Below are positions 35,098 through 44,200 of a stretch of DNA of 64,000 nt, piece by piece. The notes below the pieces were generated by a model. The model ran no database searches, was not told where the DNA came from, and was given only the letters and a program-made list of their open reading frames with translations. The translations under genes were made by a program, and so were the position numbers. This stretch comes from Celeribacter baekdonensis B30. Its GTDB lineage: Bacteria; Pseudomonadota; Alphaproteobacteria; Rhodobacterales; Rhodobacteraceae. The DNA is taken from contig NZ_AMRK01000001.1 of NCBI RefSeq assembly GCF_000299875.1, positions 496,001 to 560,000 on the forward strand, in the 5' to 3' direction. The first letter of the stretch is position 1. Each line of letters opens with the position of its first letter.

Positions 35098-37470
35098 TTA
35101 ACTGCGCGGACGTTCCTTTTTAGGATCGTAATGCGGGAAGGCCGTGACCTTGGCGCTGTAGCGTTTCAAATGACCGTCCAATTGGCCAACTTCGACCTCT
35201 GTACCCGGCTCAGAATGCGCAACATCGACCCGTGCCAAGGCGATGACTTGACCGGTGCGTGGGGATCGCATCGCGGAACAGACCTCTCCCACTTGTGCGC
35301 GCCCAATGCGGATGCAATCGCCATGGGCAACGTGGTTTTGACCTTCAATCTCAAGCCCGACAAATTTGCGGGCGGGATGCTCTTTGCGCCGCAAAAGCGC
35401 ATCTCGACCAACGAAATCTACAGTCTTTGATTTGAGCGGAACGGTGAAGCCAATCCCGGATTCAAACGGATCAGTCTGATCGGAGAAATCGTAGCCTGCA
35501 AACACAAGCCCCGCCTCAATCCGCACAAGGTCAAGCCCGGCAAGTCCCATCGGACGTATCCCGTAGGCCTGACCTGCTTCCCAAACGGCCTTGAACACCG
35601 CGTCGCCGTCTTTGGGGTGGCAAAAGATTTCATAGCCCAGCTCACCCGTGTAGCCCGTCCGAGACACCACGACAGGCACGCCCTCATGATCGCCAATCCG
35701 GCCCACGGTAAAGCGGAACCAGTCGAGATCGGAGATCGGCGTTTGATGCGGGGCGGTCCAGATGATTTCTTTCATCAGATCGCGGGATTTTGGACCTTGG
35801 ACAGCGAGGTTGTGCATCTGGTCGGTGGAGGTGCGGATCATCACATTTAGATCGAGCTTTTCGGCCTGTTCCCGCATCCAAACGCCACCTTCGTCCGAGC
35901 CACCAATCCAACGGAAATTCGTCGGACCAAGGCGGAAAAGCGTGCCATCGTCAATCATGCCACCATGCTCATAACACATGGCCGAATAGACCACCTGACC
36001 GACTCCGAGCTTTTCGACATTGCGGGTCAGAACCCAGTTCATCAGTGCTTCGGCATCCGGGCCGGTGACCTCAAATTTGCGCAGGGCAGAGAGGTCCATG
36101 ACCACAACATCGTCACGGCAGGCCCAATAGCCCTCGATCGTGTCGGTTTGACGGAACGAATTTGGCAGCCAAAAGCCACGATACTCGACGAAATCACTCG
36201 TCAGCGTGGCAAAGTTATGATGAAAGGCGCTTTCACGGGTCATGACAGGGTCCTCGTCTGGAGTGGCGCGCCAAGCCACGGAGCGGCTGAACCGCTCCTG
36301 GGCGGCATAGGTGCGCACATGAATGTCGGTCAAATTCCAGCCATTGGCCGGGGAGGTGTCATCGGGGCAGGCGGAAGACACACAGATCAGATCGGTGAGC
36401 GCGCGCAACAACACGTAATCGCCCGGACGCGACCACGGTTCGTCAGCCAACAGAACGCCATGTTCATCGACATGGGTGTTGAAGAAAAAATTCGCCGCCA
36501 TCCATCCCTTGCGGCCAGGAATGTCATAGGCCGAAAGCGCGCCATTGAAATTGTCGGAACAATTGGCGTGACCGGGATAGCCGATGTCATCGTAGTATTT
36601 GGATGAACAGGCCATGGCGAAAGCGTCGTGCCGACCGCAGGTGTCCTGCACCACTTCGATGAGGGGTGTCATGTCCTGATCGAAATATTTTCCATGCAGT
36701 CCGGGCATCGGGTAGGCGTGGTTGAGGATGGTGCGCGTGGTGGTGACATCAAGGGGAAGGTAGTCGCCACGATCCGCTTTGCGCGCGTCGAAACATTGGA
36801 AATCAGTACATTGGCGACCATCGACATCAAGGATCTGGATGAACTCGCCTTTGCGTACAAAATAGGCCTGAGCCGTGGCGGATTTGACCCGCAGGTCTTG
36901 AACGGGATCGGCCAAAGGATCGGGCAGGGCGAATTGACCGGGTTGGCGCGATTTGGCACGGGTTAGGGTCACACGCAGCGGTGTTGTGGTGTCTTGCGTT
37001 TCGAAATCCATCACATCGCCGGGGGCGGCAATGATGGCCCAGCCTGAACCCTGCGCCGTAAAGGTGGCACTGTCTTTCGCGGGGCTTTCTGCGCCAAAAA
37101 GACCGACGGCACTTGCGCCCGGCAGATCAATATTACGCTGGATTAGACCCTTTTTAAGCCGATCAAAGCCCGACAGAGGTGATAGCAGCATCGCGCGCAG
37201 GCCTGAGGCGGACGTGTTTGCGGCTGCGCCCAAAAGGCCACAATCCAAGCGCCCATTGGGATGCGCGCTCAGAAGTTCGCAACGCTGGCCACCTTCGATA
37301 TTCTCAATCGTGATCTGATCGCCTTGGGCGAGTTCGACCATGACCGCGCCAGAACCGGGAACGGTCACGCGCTCTTCGTTGGATTGAAGCCCATAGGCCG
37401 CCGTGCGGCGTGGGCGCGAGGCGGAGGGCGGTCCGGGGCGCAACAGGGTTGCGGGAATGTGCGTTTGCAT
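35098..37470 (-). CDS. tdm: Trimethylamine N-oxide demethylase (Tdm)
   Basis: Cytoplasmic enzyme converting TMAO to dimethylamine and formaldehyde. The 790-residue protein has an N-terminal DUF1989-type metal domain, with cysteines at 278 (QDTCGRHDAF), 288, 304 and 368 (SSACPDDTSPANGW) as candidate zinc ligands. From about residue 430 it has a GcvT-like tetrahydrofolate-binding half (RGFWLPNSF, FEVTGPDAEALMNWVLTRN, SRTGYTGELGYEIFC, GLAGLDLVRIEAGL) that takes up the formaldehyde. ATG 37470 has AAGGA close by. Downstream of tmm by 68 nt in the same direction, so one operon for the first two steps. Confidence 0.93.
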   Translation of the reverse strand: MQTHIPATLLRPGPPSASRPRRTAAYGLQSNEERVTVPGSGAVMVELAQGDQITIENIEGGQRCELLSAHPNGRLDCGLLGAAANTSASGLRAMLLSPLSGFDRLKKGLIQRNIDLPGASAVGLFGAESPAKDSATFTAQGSGWAIIAAPGDVMDFETQDTTTPLRVTLTRAKSRQPGQFALPDPLADPVQDLRVKSATAQAYFVRKGEFIQILDVDGRQCTDFQCFDARKADRGDYLPLDVTTTRTILNHAYPMPGLHGKYFDQDMTPLIEVVQDTCGRHDAFAMACSSKYYDDIGYPGHANCSDNFNGALSAYDIPGRKGWMAANFFFNTHVDEHGVLLADEPWSRPGDYVLLRALTDLICVSSACPDDTSPANGWNLTDIHVRTYAAQERFSRSVAWRATPDEDPVMTRESAFHHNFATLTSDFVEYRGFWLPNSFRQTDTIEGYWACRDDVVVMDLSALRKFEVTGPDAEALMNWVLTRNVEKLGVGQVVYSAMCYEHGGMIDDGTLFRLGPTNFRWIGGSDEGGVWMREQAEKLDLNVMIRTSTDQMHNLAVQGPKSRDLMKEIIWTAPHQTPISDLDWFRFTVGRIGDHEGVPVVVSRTGYTGELGYEIFCHPKDGDAVFKAVWEAGQAYGIRPMGLAGLDLVRIEAGLVFAGYDFSDQTDPFESGIGFTVPLKSKTVDFVGRDALLRRKEHPARKFVGLEIEGQNHVAHGDCIRIGRAQVGEVCSAMRSPRTGQVIALARVDVAHSEPGTEVEVGQLDGHLKRYSAKVTAFPHYDPKKERPRS

Positions 37471-37538
37471 TTTTTGTCCTTGTAAAAAGGAGAGAGACGG
37501 GCCCCGCGAAAGGCCCGTCCATTGCGTCACATGTTAGA

Positions 37539-38882
37539 TCAGTTTTGAAGATAGGCTTCCATGGAATCGTCCAGCGCATCTTTCCACGGGGTATGGTGCG
37601 CGGGTGCCATGGTTCCGGTGATCACCGATTTATAGCTGTGATTGCGAAAGCCCATAATGTCCTCGACCTTATGGTGCTTCCATTCAAAGAAAGCCTCGCA
37701 AGCCCCATCCACATCGAAGGATGGATAGTCGGTGTCGGCGATCAGTTCTTTGACGTAATCGCCCTGATAGACGATCGCGTATTTCACATCATCCTGACGT
37801 TCTTCGCGCTCAACGCGTTCTGCAACATCGGCCAAAAGCACCTCTTTGTCAGAGGGCACCTCGATGCGGCCCATGATGATGTCCCGCACATACCAAGCCT
37901 GCGCATCGAACATGTTAAAGGTGAACCACTGATCCTGCATCCCCAGATAGAACATCTTTGGATTGTGGACATAGGCGACGCCTTTATAGAGGTCGGCCGT
38001 GGCCAAACGGTTGGCCGTTTTCAGGCGCAGATCGTCAGGCAGGAATGGGAAGTAGTGACGATAGCCAGTGCAAAGAATGATCGCATCGACATCCTTGGTG
38101 GAGCCATCTTTGAAAAAGGCGGTTTTGCCGTCGACTTTCACCAGCGCAGGTTTTTCTTCCCAATTGTCCGGCCAGTCAAACCCCATGGGTGCGGACCGAT
38201 AGGAAGTTGTGATCGACTTGGCGCCGTATTTCCAACATTGTGATCCGATGTCTTCCGCCGAATAAGACGCGCCCACCAAAAGCACATCTTTGCCCGCAAA
38301 TTCGCGCGCGTCGCGGAAATCATGAGCGTGGACGATGCGGCCATTAAATGTCTCGAACCCAGGGTATTCGGGCACATTTGGCGAAGAGAAGTGACCTGAG
38401 GCAACGATCACATGATCAAACACCTCTTTGTACATCCGGTCCTCTACCATGTCATGGGCGGTGATGGTAAATTTGCCTGTGTCCTCATCGTAGTCGACCC
38501 AGCGGATTACGGTAGAGAACCGAATCCAATCACGCACTCCGGCCTTTTTCACCCGACCTTCGATATAATCAACCATGACGGCGCGCGGCGGATAGGAGGC
38601 GATTTGTTTGCCGAAATGTTCCTCAAAGGAATAGTCGGCAAATTCCAAACCTTCTTTCGGACCGTTGGTCCACAGATAGCGGTACATCGAGCAGTGCACA
38701 GGTTCGCCATTTTCATCGACGCCGGTGCGCCATGTGTAGTTCCACAACCCACCCCAATCGGATTGTTTTTCAAAACAGACAACGTTGGGAATCTCTGCGC
38801 CTTTTTGCGCGGCGGATTGAAAGGCGCGGAGCTGTGCGAGACCGGAGGGACCTGCTCCGATAATTGCGACACGTTTGGTCAT
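37539..38882 (-). CDS. tmm: Trimethylamine monooxygenase (Tmm), flavin-containing monooxygenase
   Basis: Oxidises trimethylamine to TMAO with NADPH and O2. The 447-residue protein has the FAD motif GAGPSG (9-14), [40 protein letters not shown], the FMO fingerprint-like stretch [17 protein letters not shown] and the NADP motif [13 protein letters not shown]. Tyr207 is at the position of the mobile tyrosine described in bacterial Tmm. Length and sequence fit the roseobacter enzyme. Transcribed away from the binding-protein gene, from a promoter gap rich in inverted repeats. Confidence 0.95.
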   Translation of the reverse strand: MTKRVAIIGAGPSGLAQLRAFQSAAQKGAEIPNVVCFEKQSDWGGLWNYTWRTGVDENGEPVHCSMYRYLWTNGPKEGLEFADYSFEEHFGKQIASYPPRAVMVDYIEGRVKKAGVRDWIRFSTVIRWVDYDEDTGKFTITAHDMVEDRMYKEVFDHVIVASGHFSSPNVPEYPGFETFNGRIVHAHDFRDAREFAGKDVLLVGASYSAEDIGSQCWKYGAKSITTSYRSAPMGFDWPDNWEEKPALVKVDGKTAFFKDGSTKDVDAIILCTGYRHYFPFLPDDLRLKTANRLATADLYKGVAYVHNPKMFYLGMQDQWFTFNMFDAQAWYVRDIIMGRIEVPSDKEVLLADVAERVEREERQDDVKYAIVYQGDYVKELIADTDYPSFDVDGACEAFFEWKHHKVEDIMGFRNHSYKSVITGTMAPAHHTPWKDALDDSMEAYLQN

Positions 38883-38913
38883 GAGTGTCTCCCTTGGACA
38901 TTAGAATTCATTG

Positions 38914-38956
38914 GATTGAACCGAATTCATTAATTGGTTCAATCGGTATGAACCAA
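38914..38956. promoter_or_regulatory. putative operator array in the tmm promoter gap
   Basis: Three TGAACC half-sites in alternating orientation: GATTGAACC (38914-38922), GGTTCAATC (38936-38944) and TGAACCAA (38949-38956). They form two inverted repeats: GATTGAACC-N13-GGTTCAATC and TTGGTTCA-N7-TGAACCAA. Lies 32-74 nt upstream of the tmm start. The binding protein is not known. Confidence 0.55.
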
Positions 38957-39060
38957 ATGAGGACCAACTTTTTTCGTGGTCAATGAATTTTCTTTGTGGG
39001 AATATATTTGCAGGGGCCATTTGGCCCTGATGATCACAAAATTAGGCCAATGATGAAAAT

Positions 39061-40347
39061 ATGAGCATCTCCTCCCTCTCTCAGCGCCTGCTTGTGACAG
39101 GGTCCTTGCCGAAACTCGGTGGGCAAACCCGCGCGCCCATTCGGATTGGCTTTTTGATTCCCATGTCCGGGGATGAACAGGCTTGGGGGCTGCCGGGTTA
39201 TGAGGGCTGCAAGATCTGGGTGGACTGGATCAACACTCATGGCGGGCTCATGGTGGGCGGTCGCAGGCACAAGATCGAAATGCGTGTGCATGATAGTGCA
39301 ATTGGTCCAGACCAAACTTTGGCCGCGGCCCGCGATATGGTTGAAAAAGATCAGATCCCGCTGATCGTCACGCTCGGCGGAAATGATGTGGCACAGGCGA
39401 TTGATTACCTGATGTCGCGAAAAGTACTTGTCGCGACCCTATTGCCCAGCGATCTGTCGCCGGACCGGCCTTATTTGATCGCACCGGCTGAGGTGCATCC
39501 CCTGTACAATGTCGCGGGTATTGAGTGGTTGGTGCGCACCCAACCTCAGGCCACGCGCGTCGCATTATGTAGCCAAACTGATTTGATGGGCTTGCCCTCA
39601 CTCGCGGTCTATCGCGCCGGGTTTGAGGCGGCAAAGCGAGAAATCGTCAAAGACATTCAATACAGCGCAGACACCAAAGACGCACTTGGCATTGTCAAAG
39701 CCATGATGGCCGAAGCCCCCGATATTCTCTGTTGGTGTTCTTCGCCGCCGCCCATGGTCAAGGCTCTGACCGAAGCCGCCTACAAACTTGGCTTTGAGGG
39801 CCATATCCTGTCCTGTACCGGCGACAACTATAACAGGTTGATTGCGCGCACGTCGGCTGCGTTCATGGAGCGTTTTGTCTTTCAGTTCCCGGATTTTGAT
39901 GACCCAAAACTGGCGGATAACGCGTTTTTCTTTCGTCAACCCAAAGCCTTCTTTGACACCTATTGCAGTCGCTTCCCTGGCGCATGGGGTGCGGTGAGTT
40001 GGGAATATGCGTCGATCTTGGATCTGTGGCACAATGCGGTTGAGCTCGCGGATTCGACCAATTCCGTGTCGGTATTGGCGGCGATGAAGCGGGGGCGCCG
40101 GATGTCACATGTCTTTGGTCCAGCCCGATGGTGGGGCGATGAGATTTTTGGGATTGATAATGCCTTGGTCGGAGATTGGCCGGTGGTTACAATCCGCAAT
40201 GGCAAGGCCCGGATTGAAGACTTCGTGTCCGTTTTGGACTGGCTGGAACACAATGGACCACGTTTAAAACGGCATATGGAAGAGCTTGGGCAATTGTGGG
40301 ATCAACGACTTGCCCCAGATCGCAGTGCCAATGCCACGTCACAGTAA
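39061..40347 (+). CDS. Periplasmic-binding-protein-fold (amide/urea/branched amino-acid type) protein without signal peptide
   Basis: The 428-residue protein is a type-1 binding fold like UrtA/FmdD/AmiC: IRIGFLIPMSGDEQAWGLPGYEGCKIWVDWINTHGGLMVGGRRHKIEMRVHDSAIGPDQTLAAARDMVEKDQIPLIVTLGGNDVAQA. The N-terminus MSISSLSQRLLVTGSLPKLGG has no hydrophobic signal or Tat motif, and an in-frame TAG at 39043 rules out an upstream start. A cytosolic ligand sensor like AmiC is therefore as likely as a transport protein. No ABC permease or ATPase gene is adjacent. It is followed 42 nt later by an XRE-cupin regulator. A GGGCCATTTGGCCC palindrome lies at 39014-39027. Confidence 0.75.
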   Translation: MSISSLSQRLLVTGSLPKLGGQTRAPIRIGFLIPMSGDEQAWGLPGYEGCKIWVDWINTHGGLMVGGRRHKIEMRVHDSAIGPDQTLAAARDMVEKDQIPLIVTLGGNDVAQAIDYLMSRKVLVATLLPSDLSPDRPYLIAPAEVHPLYNVAGIEWLVRTQPQATRVALCSQTDLMGLPSLAVYRAGFEAAKREIVKDIQYSADTKDALGIVKAMMAEAPDILCWCSSPPPMVKALTEAAYKLGFEGHILSCTGDNYNRLIARTSAAFMERFVFQFPDFDDPKLADNAFFFRQPKAFFDTYCSRFPGAWGAVSWEYASILDLWHNAVELADSTNSVSVLAAMKRGRRMSHVFGPARWWGDEIFGIDNALVGDWPVVTIRNGKARIEDFVSVLDWLEHNGPRLKRHMEELGQLWDQRLAPDRSANATSQ

Positions 40348-40389
40348 ACAGGGCACAAATAGAAGACCAGTTTCGAGACAGGATGCCGA

Positions 40390-41025
40390 ATGACAAAATC
40401 ACAAACCACCCTCCAACAAAATCCCCATGCTGTTCGTGAGGCGCGCGAAAAGAACCTTGAAGTGGCGATTGGACGTCAGGTGCGCGAGTTGCGCAAGCGT
40501 CAGCGCATGACGGGCGCGGATCTTGCGGGGCAGGCGGGTCTGTCGGTTGGGATGCTGTCCAAAATCGAAAACGGTGTGATTTCACCCTCTCTGAACACGA
40601 TTCAAACCCTCGCCAATGCGCTGCGCGTGCCACTGGTTCAACTGTTTTCCGGCTTTGAAGAAGAGCGCGGTTGTATGCATGTGAAAGCGGGCGAGGGTGT
40701 TGAAATCGAACGCGCGGGGACACGCGCGGGGCACCAATACAACCTGTTGGGGCATATTGGGTCGAACAACTCCGGCGTTGTCGTTGAACCCTATCTCATT
40801 ACCTTGGACAACGAGAGCGACCGTTTTCCGGCCTTCCAGCATGAGGGCATCGAGTTGCTCTATATTCTTGAAGGTGTGATCGACTATCGACATGGCGATA
40901 AACGGTACATCTTGGAACCGGGTGACTCGCTATTGTTTGATGCAGATTCGCCGCATGGGCCAGAGGCGCTGATTGAGCTTCCCGCGCGCTATCTTTCGGT
41001 CATCACCTACCCCCAACAAAAATGA
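40390..41025 (+). CDS. XRE-family regulator with cupin domain
   Basis: The 211-residue protein has an N-terminal helix-turn-helix (QVRELRKRQRMTGADLAGQAGLSVGMLSKIENGVISPSLNTIQTLANALRVPLVQLF) and a C-terminal cupin (HEGIELLYILEGVIDYRHGDKRYILEPGDSLLFDADSPHGPEAL). Such proteins sense small ligands, often amino acids or amines, and control catabolic genes. It sits between the sensor-like binding protein and the mgs operon, with a phased direct repeat in the next promoter, so control of mgsABC-gmaS is a reasonable guess. Confidence 0.88.
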   Translation: MTKSQTTLQQNPHAVREAREKNLEVAIGRQVRELRKRQRMTGADLAGQAGLSVGMLSKIENGVISPSLNTIQTLANALRVPLVQLFSGFEEERGCMHVKAGEGVEIERAGTRAGHQYNLLGHIGSNNSGVVVEPYLITLDNESDRFPAFQHEGIELLYILEGVIDYRHGDKRYILEPGDSLLFDADSPHGPEALIELPARYLSVITYPQQK

Positions 41026-41110
41026 TGCGTTCTAAGGAAGTCTGTTTTTTGTGCGATGGCTGCTGCCCACGCCCTATTTCGCGACATTTCCGGGCGATTA
41101 TTTCCCAAAC

Positions 41111-41140
41111 AGAAAAACTTGCTCCTGTAGAGAAAAACTT
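41111..41140. repeat. 10-bp direct repeat, 20-bp period, upstream of mgsA
   Basis: AGAAAAACTT at 41111-41120 and again at 41131-41140, exactly two helical turns apart on the same face; a looser copy (AGAAATAAGA) begins at 41149. Lies 76-105 nt before the mgsA start, suitable for a tandem-binding regulator. Confidence 0.5.
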
Positions 41141-41215
41141 TCTTGATGAGAAATAAGATTTCCCTCTAATCAGATCATAACGGCGATTGGGCCGAAGACT
41201 CTGATGGAGGGATAT

Positions 41216-42103
41216 ATGTGTGGCATTGTAGGCCTGTTCCTTAAAAAGGACGAACTGCGCCCCAAGCTGGGCGACATGTTAACCGATATGCTGATCACCA
41301 TGACCGACCGCGGCCCCGATAGTGCAGGGATCGCGATTTATGGTGATGAGACGGGCGGCATCAAAATTACCGTTCAGTCGGATACGCCGGAGACGGCATT
41401 TGCCGATCTCGACGCCGATCTCTGCGCGGTAATCGACGGGCCTGTGACGATCAAGTCGATCAGCACGCATGCGGTGCTCACTGTCCCCGCCGGATCGGAA
41501 AAAGCAGCGATTGCTTTTCTGGAAGACAAAGGGTTGCGCATCATGGGGTCGGGCGAGTCCATGGAAATTTATAAAGAAATCGGCCTGCCCAAAGATGTGG
41601 CGGCTCGGTTTAACCTGCGCGAGATGGGTGGCAGCCACGGTATCGGTCACACCCGCATGGCGACAGAATCCGCCGTCACAACCATGGGCGCGCACCCGTT
41701 TTCGACCGCAGATGACCAGTGTCTCGTGCACAACGGCTCGCTGTCCAACCACAACCAAATGCGCCGGGTTTTGGCGAAAAAAGGTGTGTTCACACGCTCG
41801 GAAAACGACACCGAAGTGGGTGCGGCCTATATCTCCTCACGCATTGCGGACGGCGCGACGCTTGGCGAGGCTTTGGAAGGCACGCTGAAGGATCTCGATG
41901 GGTTCTTCACCTTTGTCACTGGGACGAAAAACGGCTTTGGCGTTGTGCGCGACCCGATCGCCTGCAAACCCGCCGTGATGGCCGAAACAGACGACTACGT
42001 CGCTTTCGCCTCCGAATACCGCGCGTTTGCCGACCTGCCGGGTATTGATGCCGCCCGCGTTTGGGAGCCGGAACCCGCAACTGTATATTTCTGGGAGCGC
42101 TAA
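41216..42103 (+). CDS. mgsA: N-methylglutamate synthase subunit A (class II glutamine amidotransferase domain)
   Basis: Ntn-type amidotransferase subunit that handles the gamma-glutamyl part in making N-methylglutamate. The 295-residue protein begins MCGIVGLFLKKDE, with catalytic Cys2 only if ATG 41216 is the start; the ORF's earlier ATG at 41204 would block it. GGAGGG precedes it. Further motifs are TDRGPDSAGIAIYGDE, GIGHTRMATESAVTTMGAHPF, HNGSLSNHNQMRR and FTRSENDTEVGAAYI. First gene of mgsA-mgsB-mgsC-gmaS; also annotated GlxB in other genomes. Confidence 0.9.
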   Translation: MCGIVGLFLKKDELRPKLGDMLTDMLITMTDRGPDSAGIAIYGDETGGIKITVQSDTPETAFADLDADLCAVIDGPVTIKSISTHAVLTVPAGSEKAAIAFLEDKGLRIMGSGESMEIYKEIGLPKDVAARFNLREMGGSHGIGHTRMATESAVTTMGAHPFSTADDQCLVHNGSLSNHNQMRRVLAKKGVFTRSENDTEVGAAYISSRIADGATLGEALEGTLKDLDGFFTFVTGTKNGFGVVRDPIACKPAVMAETDDYVAFASEYRAFADLPGIDAARVWEPEPATVYFWER

Positions 42104-42106
42104 TCC

Positions 42107-42793
42107 ATGACCAACACGCTCGATATGACGCAGACAGAACTGCGCGACATCAACAGCACGCTCCAGGCCGCTGCGAAAGCACAGGCCAATGCGGAATATA
42201 TCATCACCAATCCGCGCGGCAGCCACGCTATGGCCTGTGGTCTCGATGGTCCGCTTGACGTGACGATCCAAGGGTCTACCGGCTACTACTGTGCTGGCAT
42301 GAACAAAGAGGCGACGGTCACTGTCAAAGGGTCCGCGGGTCCCGGTGTGGCCGAAAACATGATGTCTGGCACTGTCACCATCGAAGGCGACGCCTCGCAA
42401 TATGCCGGCGCAACCGGACATGGCGGTCTCTTGAACATCAAAGGCAATGCGTCTTCGCGCTGCGGCATTTCGATGAAGGGCATCGACATTGTCGTGCATG
42501 GCAACATCGGCCACATGTCCGCGTTTATGGCGCAAAAGGGCAACCTTGTGGTGCTGGGCAACGCAGGTGACGCACTTGGCGACAGCCTATATGAAGCGCG
42601 GCTTTTTGTGCGCGGGACCGTGAAATCCCTCGGCGCCGATTGCATCGAAAAAGAGATGCGCCCGGAACACATCGAAATCCTCAAAGAGCTTCTTGAAAAA
42701 GCGGGTGCCGATGCAAAGCCCGAAGAGTTCAAGCGCTACGGTTCCGCCCGCAAACTCTACAATTTCAACATTGACCACGCAGACGAATACTGA
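42107..42793 (+). CDS. mgsB: N-methylglutamate synthase subunit B (GltB C-terminal GXGXG domain)
   Basis: Resembles the beta-helical C-terminal domain of glutamate synthase. The 228-residue protein has the repeat-rich helix: MACGLDGPLDVTIQGSTGYYCAGMNKEATVTVKGSAGPGVAENMMSGTVTIEGDASQYAGATGHGGLLNIKGNASSRCGISMKGIDIVVHGNIGHMSAFMAQKGNLVVLGNAGDALGDS. Three nt after mgsA and 10 nt before mgsC. Also called GlxC in rhizobia. Confidence 0.9.
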   Translation: MTNTLDMTQTELRDINSTLQAAAKAQANAEYIITNPRGSHAMACGLDGPLDVTIQGSTGYYCAGMNKEATVTVKGSAGPGVAENMMSGTVTIEGDASQYAGATGHGGLLNIKGNASSRCGISMKGIDIVVHGNIGHMSAFMAQKGNLVVLGNAGDALGDSLYEARLFVRGTVKSLGADCIEKEMRPEHIEILKELLEKAGADAKPEEFKRYGSARKLYNFNIDHADEY

Positions 42794-42803
42794 GGAGCGC
42801 GAC

Positions 42804-44129
42804 ATGGAAAAAACACCACAAACCGAACCGCGCCAGTCGTGGACCTTTTCAAAGGATGTGAATGCTGAAATCCGTCGGGCGGCGGCCACCGGGATTTACG
42901 ACATCCGGGGCGGTGGCGCGAAACGCCGTGTGCCGCATTTCGATGACCTGCTGTTCATGGGCGCGTCGATGTCGCGTTACCCGCTCGAAGGCTATCGCGA
43001 GAAATGTGATACCTCCGTCACCCTCGGTACGCGTTTTGCGAAAAAGCCGATTGAGCTGAAAATCCCGGTGACCATCGCGGGCATGTCCTTTGGTTCTCTG
43101 TCGGGTCCGGCAAAAGAGGCGTTGGGCCGCGGCGCAACCCTTGCGGGCACCTCGACCACCACGGGCGACGGCGGCATGACCGAAGAAGAGCGCGGTCATT
43201 CCGAGAAACTCGTTTATCAATATTTGCCGTCGCGCTACGGCATGAACCCGGATGATTTGCGCCGCGCCGATGCGATTGAAATCGTGGTGGGTCAGGGCGC
43301 AAAGCCCGGCGGCGGAGGAATGCTTTTGGGTCAAAAGATCACCGAACGGGTCGCGGGTATGCGAGATCTTCCGGTCGGTATCGACCAACGCTCCGCCTGT
43401 CGCCACCCGGATTGGACCGGTCCGGATGATCTTGAGATTAAAATCCTTGAAATCCGCGAAATCACCAATTGGGAAAAGCCGATTTACATCAAAATTGGTG
43501 GCGCGCGCCCCTACTACGACACCGCTTTGGCGGTCAAATCCGGCGCGGATGTGGTGGTTTTGGACGGGATGCAAGGCGGGACCGCCGCCACTCAAGACGT
43601 GTTCATAGAACATGTCGGTCAACCCACTTTGGCCTGCATTCGCCCCGCCGTTCAGGCGCTGCAAGACCTGGGGATGCATCGCAAAGTTCAGCTTGTTGTC
43701 TCCGGCGGCATTCGCACCGGGGCCGATGTGGCCAAGGCGTTGGCGCTAGGCGCGGATGCGGTGTCCATCGGAACAGCGGCTCTTATTGCTTTGGGGGACA
43801 ATGACCCGAAATGGGAATCTGAGTACCAAAAACTCGGCACGACCACAGGTGCTTACGATGATTGGCATGAAGGTCGCGATCCGGCTGGTATCACCACCCA
43901 AGACCCTGAGTTGATGAAGCGCCTCGACCCGGTCGCAGCCGGTCGTCGTTTGCAAAACTACCTCAATGTCTTGACCTTGGAATGCCAAACACTGGCCCGC
44001 GCCTGTGGTCACAACCATGTCCATAACCTTGAGCCAGAGGACCTTTGCGCTCTGACCATGGAAGCTGCCGCAATGGCCCAAGTGCCGCTTGCGGGGACCA
44101 ATTGGTATCCGGGCAAACCGGGCTTTTGA
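42804..44129 (+). CDS. mgsC: N-methylglutamate synthase subunit C (FMN glutamate synthase domain)
   Basis: FMN-binding synthase core. The 441-residue protein has FDDLLFMGASMSRYPLEGYREKC, IPVTIAGMSFGSLSGPAKEALGRGATLAGTSTTTGDGGMTEEERGH, GQGAKPGGGGMLLGQKIT, ADVVVLDGMQGGTAATQDVFIEHVG and VSGGIRTGADVAKALALGADAVSIGTAALIALG. ATG 42804 follows GAGGAG; the frame upstream of it runs over the mgsB end. With MgsA and MgsB it transfers the methylamine of gamma-glutamylmethylamide to 2-oxoglutarate. Confidence 0.92.
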   Translation: MEKTPQTEPRQSWTFSKDVNAEIRRAAATGIYDIRGGGAKRRVPHFDDLLFMGASMSRYPLEGYREKCDTSVTLGTRFAKKPIELKIPVTIAGMSFGSLSGPAKEALGRGATLAGTSTTTGDGGMTEEERGHSEKLVYQYLPSRYGMNPDDLRRADAIEIVVGQGAKPGGGGMLLGQKITERVAGMRDLPVGIDQRSACRHPDWTGPDDLEIKILEIREITNWEKPIYIKIGGARPYYDTALAVKSGADVVVLDGMQGGTAATQDVFIEHVGQPTLACIRPAVQALQDLGMHRKVQLVVSGGIRTGADVAKALALGADAVSIGTAALIALGDNDPKWESEYQKLGTTTGAYDDWHEGRDPAGITTQDPELMKRLDPVAAGRRLQNYLNVLTLECQTLARACGHNHVHNLEPEDLCALTMEAAAMAQVPLAGTNWYPGKPGF

Positions 44130-44200
44130 GTCAGCGATAAAAGGGGAGGGGCCACGTGCCCCTCATCCTGCCAACAGGGACTAGAAAAAAGGACAAGACG

